From NCBI RefSeq assembly GCF_001642475.1, contig NW_019173935.1, positions 496,001 through 560,000 on the forward strand: 64,000 bases of DNA. Reading direction: 5' to 3'. Within the stretch, counting starts at the first letter, position 1; every line of letters begins with the position of its first letter. The DNA is from Fonsecaea monophora. Its lineage: Eukaryota; Ascomycota; Eurotiomycetes; Chaetothyriales; Herpotrichiellaceae. A model generated the notes under the pieces. That model saw only the letters and a list, made by a program, of their open reading frames with translations. It did not search any database and was not told where the DNA came from. The position numbers were made by a program, and so were the translations under genes. Positions 52,401 to 62,080 of the stretch are shown here, piece after piece.

Positions 52401-53736
52401 CTCCCTGGTATGACTTGAGGGTCAAGCCATGAGCAGATTTCTGAGAATAAAGAGGATGAGATATGTTGCTCAGTTCCGCTGTCAGGCTGAATTGTCAGTG
52501 ATTATGGGCGCAACTCAGCTTCGAATTGAAATTCGTCGCCTTATTGGCCGCAGCCACTGTGCACCCATCATTCGCCAACAGGCATGATGCGACAAGAAAA
52601 ATGAATGAGTCAGGCTGTTCGAGACTCCATGCATTATCCAACCTTTGAATGGCAGACGCAAACATGGTCGTCCATATACTCGCATTTCGGAGCCCGGGGC
52701 CCCCCCGGCCGGGGGGGAGGACACGGGGACTGAACAGTTTTGTACAGTTAGAAAGCAACTCTAGGGGGCAGGGGATCCAACGTTAAGCCTTTAAGCATAC
52801 CGCGGGCGTGCCTGAGCCTCCAGAGCACTCCCTAACCCCCTCCGTGAGGCGAGGTTGGGAAGCATCCGGCTCCTATTGCCTGACGACCCGTGTATCCGTG
52901 TGGCAATAGTACACACCATATACTTAGTAGGTGGACATGTATATTCATTCCTCTTACTGGTGCACCTAGGTAGGTTACTCGGTAGGTACTTGTGCTTATC
53001 CAAGGACTTGTAATTCCGAGCCCAAGCACCGAGTCACAGGTACCGAGTATTGCGTAGGTAATCGTTATCGTCATCTTAGGCGAGGCCACGAGGGTACTAA
53101 CTCTGGAGTAGTGCCTAGCTTGCTAGGGAGCAATAGGCATTCGATCAAGCCTCGAGCTTGTCTCCGCTACCTAGAAATTAGTTACTCCGTAGTGTCCGTA
53201 GTAGGCGGGCACGACGGGTCGGGTCGTGCGGGTCAGACTGAGGTTTAAATTATGGGGTACCTAGGCACTACCTGCGTATTACCTATCGAGGACCAAGGTA
53301 CCTACGTACATAGGTACCTAGGTGCGCAGATGTAACGGGATTCACACATAAAGGGGAAGGCTCTGGGGAAGAATTCGCTATCTTCGCTATCGAATGCAAT
53401 TAATTAAAGATGTAAATCTCCTCTGGATCTGAACCAACTCCCTTTGCTTGCTACCTCTAGCGAGACAGACGATGATGCTTGTCCTCCAAAGTGAATCCGA
53501 AACATGTCCTGAAAAACAAACAAATTGCAGACACCTGACCCAACTCCAAACCAGATCCAAAAAGTAATACAAACATAGGAGACATGCCGAGCGGTTACGA
53601 AATCGTTCTGTGTCCGACTCTATTACACCCAGATAGCCAATACCATGTTGTCTGCTAGCGTGGGCCATTGCAGCCATTCCCATTTCTTGCAGGCTTTTGT
53701 TTTTGGGTACCATATTGGAAGGGAAAACAACGGGGT
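52401..53736. other. gene-free stretch with palindromic CCTAGG/GGTACC motifs
   Basis: No coding character. From about 52960 to 53335 it is dense in short palindromes made of TACC, CCTAGG and GTAC, and a C/G homopolymer block lies at 52699-52719. Such motifs are common in non-coding DNA of filamentous ascomycetes and may mark old mobile-element or rearrangement debris. Confidence 0.5.
52960..53335. repeat. cluster of TACCTAGGTA-type palindromes
   Basis: Repeated, non-identical palindromic words (CACCTAGGTAGG, GGTACCTAGG, CATAGGTACCTAGGTG, GGTACCTACG) occur many times within 375 bp, far denser than in neighbouring DNA. No open frame spans them. Confidence 0.6.
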
Positions 53737-55016
53737 TTATCCCTTCCGGTGCTTTCTCTTCTGTTTTTCATCCACAGTTGTCCCTTTCTGCCGTGTGGGC
53801 AATGACGATGTTATCTCAGACCCTCCGCGTCGCGAGGTAGATTCTTCTGCTGAGTCTGTCATGACCCGAGGCACCACACTGCGATCGTTCGAAGGTTGAG
53901 TATACTGACTAGTCCTCTCGGGCCGTCCGTCGCTCTCCTCTGTGGTCAGCGGTGGGGCCTCCCTTGGCCTTCGGCTCGTGTGTATGTAATGCGGTCCACG
54001 GACGTCCTGCCCAGGACTTTGTGGACTTATCGAGCGGCGCACGTCTTGCCCAGGTTGGGCCGTTGACTGACGGGAGATGGCATGAGATCGAGCCTCAGAG
54101 CTTGGAGCGTTGGATTGAGGCGTCATACCGGGAGCGTGCAGGTTCCCTTGAGGGTTCGCAGGAAAGACTGATCCGATGCCAGCTAAGTCGAAGGTCTCGT
54201 CAACTTGGGTGTACGATGGACCCGCTGCGCTCTGTGACGAATAGCTTCAACACTGTTAGACGGGTGCGTATATGCGAATGGCAGGCTAGCAAACTTACGA
54301 TGGCGTTCCGTACCTTGTAGTCGTCAGGGCGGCAGGGTAACCGGAGGTCGGCCTGGTCCCAGACGGTCCAGCTGCTGAGATGGCTGGCCGTGGATCTGGA
54401 GGTCGTCTCACTCGATCTGGAGTGTCCTGACTCTGACTTTGCTGCTGGAGGCGTCCAATGATGGTCTTGTGATGATGTTAGCTTGAAACGCAAAAGCCAT
54501 GTGTATGACTGTCCATTTGGTTTCAGCGACTTACCGGCCAGGCATAATGCCCTCGTCTGTCGGCTCGAATTAACCAGCCTGGCTGGCCATTCTAGTGTCA
54601 ATGAGCAGGCATCACAGGGACTAAAGTCATCGGTGTGTACCCACTAGCTCGTGCTTCCATATTTGAGCTCTTTCACCAAATATTTCCTCCTTCATACTTC
54701 TTAGAACCTCGTATCTTATTCCATCTCCTGGTAGAAAGTAATCGCCCTGATTGTTCTTCTTGGGGTCTGCATCAGTTCCCTCAATGCGCTCCAGATATTG
54801 TTGACGTGTTTCGCGAGACTTTTTGTCGCGAACCTCGCTGCCAGTATAGAAGACTCGCTGCTCCCTGTCGTAGTAGCCCTCTTCGCAGTCGCAAGACGCC
54901 TGATTGAGGTCTGTCCCAGGCTTGTGTCGGAGCTTACACCCACTAGGGCAGTTGATAGGAGACCCCGCTTCGTGCGAGTGATACTGGTGACCGCCACCCA
55001 ATGGTGATTCGGCCAT
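53737..55016 (-). CDS. uncharacterised fungal protein with DGIRxEV / GQPGWLIRA module
   Basis: Four exons on the minus strand (55016-54645, 54591-54535, 54465-54299, 54229-53737) give 362 residues with open frames through all joins. A Cys-rich N-terminus (NCPSGCKL, SCDCEEGYY) is followed by a KSRETRQQYLERI helix. Next comes a module with DGIRYEVLRSM and, across a short 57-nt exon, NGQPGWLIRADRRG, resembling the D-G-I-R ... G-Y/W-(F/L)-I-R-A pattern of an expanded ascomycete family of unknown function. The C-terminal half is disordered, Pro/Ser/Gln-rich and ends in a basic KQKRKHRKG. The same frame is open upstream to an ATG at 55541, which would add 175 residues without recognisable character, so the start at MAESPL is preferred. 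It is divergent from the STAND gene. Exon 4 uses the acceptor CAGAG. Confidence 0.6.
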
Positions 55017-55604
55017 TGTTGTTTGTTCTGTGTAGATCGGTCTGATGAGACTGAAAATAGGAAATATAAATTGGAGTATTCGTGTTGGGTTTTCAGAGAA
55101 GGCAAATACAGGACTCAAAGGCGCACAAGTAGCAAAGAGCAGTACTCGACAGACCTCGGCGGCGAATAGAGGAAGGCGCAGTTTGAGGCTCTCGATCCCC
55201 AGGTCAGGCCGGTCGGCATTGGTGATTGGAGCAATGCTCTCGCCCTGGTAGGCATTGTCGGGCAGCAGTGATGGTGATGTGAGCCAACCAGGAGAGCTTC
55301 TAGAGACAATCTGCCTTGTGATCAATACACCCTCCGACTTGATTGCAGAGGCATTCGGGCAATACGGGATCAGATCAAAGGAGGGCTTGTAGCCTGCATG
55401 CCTGCGCCCTGAGCCCTGAGCCACGCCCAAACCCACCCTCGCGCCCACGACAATACTGGCTGCCCTACGAGAGTGAGGACGGGCTGAATGCTCTGCAAAG
55501 AGCCTCACTGTACCAGCATAAAGGGCACAGTTTGCCTCCATTCAGGTATCCATGGCGTCCATAATCTTACAACACTTCGACTGTATCACAGACTCCCTGT
55601 GAAT
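55017..55604. other. bidirectional promoter region of the divergent pair
   Basis: Shared by the uncharacterised gene (minus) and the STAND gene (plus). If the longer start of the minus gene were used, the gap would shrink to about 60 bp. Confidence 0.4.
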
Positions 55605-58600
55605 ATGTGGACGATTCTCAACGCCCCAGAGAAGCCACCAAAGACCGCCGATGTTGTCGAAGAATGTTGGCTCAGAGCCGTTGATGTGAGTGTCACTTGT
55701 ATCACCTTATCCCTCGTCATCTTCCACCCAGTCCTGGCTGGTGGTAGGGATCATTCGAGGCCCCCTTGCCCCGGTCCCCCTCCTCTGTCCTCTACAATTA
55801 TGCTGCGATACAGTATATGCCTCGGCCAAGTGAAAACCAGACTAGGCACGGCCAACAGCATTACTGGCGCTTCTGCCTCGGGCATGAAAGGATCATCCGC
55901 CTCACCGGACGGGTGCCTTTGGCAGAAATAGGGCAGATGATCAATGAGGAGTCATTGTGTTACTCACTAACCAACCTTACCCTGACCATATAGCACTTCA
56001 ACAATCGCCTCACTAAAGATCGACAAAAGAAGCTCAAGGTTGAGGAGCTCGGCAAGAAATTCGGCTGCTGCACTCTTGGAGAGCTGGCAAGGTCGATCGA
56101 GGCCAACCAACGACCCGTGAATGATTCAGACCGGGGTTGGAAAAGTACCTTGCGCACCATCATCCGCAAATTGAACGATTGTGCACCCGTCGGTGATGTC
56201 CTTGTAGCGCCTCAACCCGTTGTGGCAGCTCTAGTTTGGGGAGCCATTCGCCTCTGCTTGCAGGTGAGAAATTCCAATCCTTCAGTGGTCGACAAGTCCT
56301 CTAAAAGCCGGACTGCGTTAACGCGCAAAACAGTTGGGAGCCTCCTACATCCAATTTCTAGACGACATTGGACATGCGCTGGTGGTGATTGCGGGAAGTA
56401 CCGGTATCTACGAACAAGTCGCATGCACCTTTAAGGACCATCGGGATATCCTGGATCAAATTGCCGAATACTTTGCCCATATTCTCGGCTATCTCGTCCG
56501 TCTCGAGATTCAAATCAGTCGAAGGGGAATAGCTGGCGTGCTCAGAGGGAGTATCTCGCTGAAGCTGAATCGTTGCTTCTCTGACCTCAAGGCTCTGGAG
56601 CTTCGACTTGACCAGCGCATCACACATACCATACACCAAGGTGAGCATTTTCCGTGTAGAATATCTGACTTGCGTTGCTGATGGTTATACACAGGACACA
56701 TTGTACATGAGACTAGGGTTACCGACGAAATCATTGCTCAGGAAAAATTCCGCGAAGGTGAGTATACATCCTGAATGGAGTCTTTATCCACACGGGACCA
56801 AGCACTAGAGTCCTACATACTTTGTCTCTGAGCTGTCCCAGCCTCACTGGTGGGGAACGCCGGAAGGCCGTGTGGCTGGGGCAGGGCAAGAATCCATGAT
56901 TCGGCAACATCGCATAGCGACCGCTACTCGCGTAATGTTGACGCTCACTAAGACTCAACTGCATTTACAGACCTTCGAGCTGCATATCAAGTGTATTTTC
57001 AAGAAGTTAGGCACCAGACCGCCATTTTGCAGAATATCAAAGCTGAAACTTATCAGACCCAGCAATGTGCGTTGAATCTCACCCTTCCTTGGATGTTGGA
57101 CTTCTCGCATAAGTACCGCTGACCGTTCTATAGCTCTCCATCAGCTGAAACTGTGTCACAGCCTTCAGGTGCGAGGTAATGCATGATAACAGGTAGTCAA
57201 GCTAGCAAAGGACTGCCCACTGACCCAACACGTTCTGTATAGATGCTAAAGTGCTCGAAATGAACCGTGACCTGGTCAAATGGCTAGATACGGCAGCAGG
57301 AGTTTCCGAGCCCCCAACCACTGAGCCCACGCCAGGGACATGCGAATGGATCTTGTCGGATCCAACATGGATCAAGTGGAAGAATGCAACGGCTGACAGG
57401 TGGCCGCTCTGGATAAAGGGGGATCCTGGTTCAAGTCTCCCTTGTAAACTCGCCAATCGACCACTGTGCTAACTCTGCTTTAAGGCTCAGGGAAGACGGT
57501 CCTGGCCCACACGCTTGCCAGCGCACTCGAAAATGAGACAATACTTTTGTTTTCATTTGGGACTGAGATTCACCGCGGCCGTGACCAGATCCGCCAATTG
57601 TTTCTCTCAATGCTCCTGCGAATTTGCACATCTGGACTGATCGATCAGTACCATGATATTGCCCCGGGGCTGATACAGTTGAAGAGACTTCGCACTGCGT
57701 TTGGGCATGCCAGCCAGTGTGGTACGCAACAACTGGCCCAAATTACGAGAGACATCGTGTCACTTCTTCCCCCAGTGATACTTATCATCGATGCGGTGGA
57801 CCAATGCGGTGAGACCGACGATCGCAACCTTTTGATGAAAACATTAACAGCCATCTCTGAAAATGCCGACCACGCAGTTGTCCTGACGTCGAGGGGCGAG
57901 CCAAACATACCAAACTCACACATGATCGAATTGACGCCTGACAAGACAAAATTAGATATCGAACGGTATGCCCTACAAGAGATCTCGCGATTTCGAGGAC
58001 TGCAACCGATCCAGCACGATATCCTGCGTCGAATCGACAGAGACAGTGCAGGAAGCTTTCTCTGGGTGCACCTGCTCTTGGACCATGTCCGTCAAGGACC
58101 CAGTCTTCAGACTCGAATACAGAAATTGAAAGCCTTCCCAACTGAACCGCGGCGAATATACGAAGCGGTCATTAGGGAGAGTACTTGCAAGTTCGAAGAG
58201 CAAGATCAAGAACGGCAGAAGTGCATTCTCAGGGTGCTTGCCACAACGCGGTCCCCTCTAACGCGGCGGACCCTGTTTCTCATGGTTGATGGTGATGATA
58301 ACGATGCCGAATTGAAGGGGCCATCGCGTACCGATGAGGATTTGGGCGTAGATCTCGATGCTCTGTGCCATCCCCTCGTGCGAGTTCGAGCCGCTCACGT
58401 CTACCTCACTCACCCTACTCTTGGAGACTACATTTACGGTACCGCCAGGTCGGAGGATCCTGACCTGTTCCTCGCCAGAAAATGCCTGGAGAAATTGACC
58501 AACGAAAGGTACCGCTCTTGGAAGACTGCTTTACGGCTATTGCGGAAACATCTGTTGCCACCTCACATGGTACCGGATAGTGAGGACAGCCAACCACTGA

Positions 58601-60138
58601 AAGAGTCGGTTCTCTACGAGTATGCAGTTCTTCACTGGCATGAGCACGTGTCGGCGCTTCAGACCCCCCCAGATGACGTCCTCGATCTTCTTTCACAATT
58701 TCTGGGGGGAATTGAGAGTGTCACGTGGTCAGAAAATCTATTTGAGGCGAAGCAACAGAGTGGCATTGCACCACAATTGGAGGTACAGACGATGCTCAAA
58801 ACATGGTATGACAGTCTGGACAAAGACACACAGCAGAAGATACCCATAAAGGACTACTTTGTCAAGCCACATGAAGAGCTACAGAAAGAATTGAAGGAAA
58901 AGGCTCAAGACAGGGTGGCCCCGTATCTCCCGTTCATGCGGCTCGGTCAATTTTTCAACCTTGGAGGGCGATCCCAACAAGACTGGCGCAAAGGTTTTAT
59001 GTACAAGGAAGCGGTGGCAGCAGGCTTTGAAAGCAGTCTGGGTGCCCGACATCCACTAACACTCCAAACAAAAACGAGTATGTTACAAGAATTCTTTTGG
59101 CAAGGGCGATTCGAGGAAGCCGAGCATGAGCTGTCAAAGGTTGCAGCTATACAAAGAGAAATTTACGATCAGGACAGTCTGGATGTTTACGTTACTGTGC
59201 AACTGCTAGGCTATGCGCAATATTCTTGTGCTCGATTCAGGGAGGCGATGGCGAGCCTCGATGAGACCGAAGAGGCCTTTCAACGTTTGGAGGGTGAGAA
59301 TTCGCCCAAGGGCCTAGTGACAAGACTTTATCAAGGGTATGTGCAGGAAAAACAGAGGGAATTAATCACAGCTCGTAGGAATTATGAAACCATCCTCCAC
59401 GAATGGACTCCCATCGGGGGGGATGCTCATCCATTGTCCATCATGGCACGAACAGCGCTCGGCATGGTCTGCCGCAAATTGAAAGAGCACCCGACGGCGG
59501 AAGAGTCCTTGTTGAATGCTTGGACGCAGAAACGAAAAGTTTTCGGTGACGATTTGAATCTGACTGTCGATACTGCCGTGTCGCTAGCGCTGGAATATCG
59601 AGACAATGCAAAGTTGGATCTTGCCAAACAAGTCCTGGAGGCGATCAAATCTTCCGAGGTATTTACCACCGACTTTGAGCGCAGTTGTCAGTGGCAGTAC
59701 GTCTTGTCTCTGGTAGAATTCGACCGTGGATATTACAACCGACCAAGGATGGTTCTGCGGGACCTCGTCGACCAGAGTATCGGAGACAGTCGGGAGGATA
59801 ACAACAGGTCGCTGCTCTGGATACGCCTGACACTGGCCAATGTGCTCCGGCACCATGAAAACCCCGACGAAGCCGCCGCATTGTTCAGTGAGATTGTGGA
59901 ACCAATCGACGAGGTGGAAAGACAATTCTGGTTTGCACCAGAACCCCCTGAGAGATTGCGGATTGCGGAACAAGCATTGCAGCTCGTGCAGGAGTGCCGA
60001 GAGGATGAGGCCAAAGCACTTCTCCATGCCAACAGACTCCAATGGGTCCGCGAGCGCGACTTTGATATTTTGCAAGGAGGCCCGGTCACTGATGTTGCCG
60101 TGACCAACCCGGTTGTGACGATCGTTACCGACCCCTAG
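55605..60138 (+). CDS. STAND (NLR-like) protein: helical N-terminus, NACHT NTPase, TPR-like C-terminus
   Basis: Seven exons (55605-55685, 55994-56263, 56334-56640, 56695-56757, 56971-57066, 57243-57428, 57485-60138) give 1218 residues; every join keeps the frame. The N-terminal 300 residues are helical (VVEECWLRAVDHF, PQPVVAALVWGAIRLCLQ, YIQFLDDIGHALVVIAG) and resemble the Goodbye-type N-terminal domain of fungal STAND proteins. NACHT follows, with P-loop GDPGSGKT (332-339, split by an intron), Walker B ILIIDAVDQC (about 433-442), a VVLTSRGEPN sensor-like strand (about 466-475) and a winged-helix region (RRIYEAVIRE, RVLATTRSPLTRRTLF). The C-terminal third holds tetratricopeptide-like helical pairs (GRFEEAEHELSKVAAI, HPTAEESLLNAWTQKRKVFG, NPDEAAALFSEIV). 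Fungal proteins of this build are candidates for non-self recognition and regulated cell death; the trigger here is unknown. All nucleotide-binding residues look intact. Confidence 0.85.
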
Positions 60139-60962
60139 ATGATTACATCTGGGAGAAGAAAATGACACAAAAAAAAAGAAAGAATTACCTGTGGATGCTC
60201 GAGATTGAATTAGGACTTGGAAAGTGCCATACTTGAATAATGAGGTTACTATTGTTTCCACCTATGTTGCTTTGGGTGCATGTCTTTGTGGCTGGTGGTG
60301 TTTTTTGTTGCGAGGTATTGAAACGGATTGTATCGCTTTGTCTCAAGGAACAATCAATCAGTCATTGTGTTTGCAGAAGCTAGAACTTAATTAATACAAG
60401 GATGATATGGTCGAGGTAGAATATCTGTTCTTTCTCAGTTGTCTTGAGATGAAGCTGTTGTAATGTGTTGAGTAACTAACTAACTCAATAGAGCCTTGGC
60501 TCCTGTCTAAGCACTGTCATTAGGTGTTTTTGAGGAACCTTTTCGGCCTTTTCAGGGTCCATGGCCGCCGACTAAGGCCCTAGCTTTACAAGTATTACGT
60601 ATTTTTGGTGGCCTTCACTCCCTTCCTAGGCAATTAGCAACATCTACGTGCCCCTTTTCTAGGCCACCAGTCAGACACGCCATTATCTTGCCTACAGACC
60701 TCCTCCACATTAATGTATATCACTCAATTAGACGCGTCGTCAAAACCTACTAAGCATATTAGCAGAGGCTACCCCTTCCAGTCCAAGAACGACTACCGAA
60801 GCTGTCGAGCGTCCTGTCGAGATATTGTTGCCCTCACTGTTCTGTACATCAAATCCTGAAGCACAGCCGTCCGCGCCCGCGTCAACTGGGGCCAGGGAGA
60901 CCAATCTTCGCGGAGTCGTCCACAGAGTCATCTTTTTCCGAATCCGACTATTACCGAGTACA
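60139..60962. other. intergenic region, no gene seen
   Basis: Between the STAND gene and SLD5, both on the plus strand. AT-richer, with an A-run at 60171-60178. It marks the right edge of the accessory stretch. Confidence 0.45.
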
Positions 60963-61769
60963 ATGGACGTTGATATATCCGACATTCTCGCAGATGTTTC
61001 GCGCTCTCAATCCTCCACAACACCCACACACCCATCTTCGGTCAGTGACACGGACGCTTTCATCGACCACCAGCTCCTCACACGCGCATGGACATCGGAG
61101 CGCTGCGCACCTGACTTACTTCCCTATCCCACAGAACTAATGGCCCGTGTAATGGCGCGTGTCCAAGCACAAATATCACGCATTGAAGACCTAGCCAGCG
61201 GAATGGGTGAGGACTCTTACTCGAGTTCTATGGAGGGGATCATGGGTGGGAAACCAGCCGGCGGCACGCAGAATGCGAATCTAGTCCTTGCGATATTGCA
61301 GACCGACTTATCACGGACGCAGTTCCTGGTCAGGAGTTTGCTCAGGCAACGGCTCGCCAAGATGACCTCGCATGCCACTTATTACCTCTCGCAATACCTT
61401 AATTCTGATAACAAGACGTCCGTCATCATGTCAGCGGCGGAAGTCGCTTTTCTAAGGCATCATCAAGCTCTCCTAGGCGACCTCTATGATTCGAGTTTTC
61501 TGAACTCGCTACCGACGGGGTTACGGAGACTGGATGATTCCAGCGGAGTAGTGCCTATGATTGAAGGGCCCGACGGCTCAAAGGCTGTGGTCGTCAGATG
61601 CTTAAATGAGGGGACGTGGAATAACGAGCGGGATGTCGACGAGGCGAGGGACCAGGGCGAGCAAGAAGGTGCTAGTGTAGTGCTGAGGATGAGGAGAGGA
61701 GAGGTCTGGGTTGTTCGGTGGAAGGACGTCAAGAAAGGCGTGGAAAGGGGAGAGGTGGAGTTGTTATGA
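60963..61769 (+). CDS. SLD5: Sld5, subunit of the GINS complex
   Basis: Single exon, 268 residues from MDVDISDIL. GINS (Sld5-Psf1-Psf2-Psf3) binds Cdc45 and the MCM helicase to form the replicative CMG helicase. Sld5 features are FIDHQLLTRAWTSERCAPDLLPYP near residues 35-60, the helical A-domain with LQTDLSRTQFLVRSLLRQRLAKM, the stretch ending YYLSQYL, the LRHHQALLGDLYDSSFLNSLP segment, and a C-terminal beta-domain ending VELL. The frame is open 46 codons further upstream, but that stretch has no family character, so the MDVD start is used. Confidence 0.92.
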   Translation: MDVDISDILADVSRSQSSTTPTHPSSVSDTDAFIDHQLLTRAWTSERCAPDLLPYPTELMARVMARVQAQISRIEDLASGMGEDSYSSSMEGIMGGKPAGGTQNANLVLAILQTDLSRTQFLVRSLLRQRLAKMTSHATYYLSQYLNSDNKTSVIMSAAEVAFLRHHQALLGDLYDSSFLNSLPTGLRRLDDSSGVVPMIEGPDGSKAVVVRCLNEGTWNNERDVDEARDQGEQEGASVVLRMRRGEVWVVRWKDVKKGVERGEVELL

Positions 61770-62080
61770 CCAGCAATTTTGCACGTTTATTTCCATGGCA
61801 CTTGGGTCAATCACCCATCCATAAGTAACGACAGGCAATGTCTGGCTCTAGCGATGCCTATACAAATTTGTACCAGTAAGATATGTACAGTACAAAAGAC
61901 TGAGAATCATGCACGTGATAAGGCTGGTTGCCAAGATCCCCAGCCTCGTTCCAAAAGTTGAGCCCCAGATTTGATCGCGTCGCAGTTACAGGCGCGCCCT
62001 GACCTGCAACAACCACCCAACAACCATTGATATCCATGATACCGACAATCTCGCCCTGAGAGCCGCGCACTTGTTCCAAG
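61770..62080. other. intergenic spacer
   Basis: Between SLD5 and ssr4 on the same strand; holds the 3' end of the former and the promoter of the latter. Nothing else seen. Confidence 0.4.

Noticed and set aside
54645..55541. Longer N-terminus (start at 55541) for the DGIR-module gene
   Set aside because: The extra 175 residues have no protein-family character and would leave about 60 bp for two promoters; kept only as an alternative.
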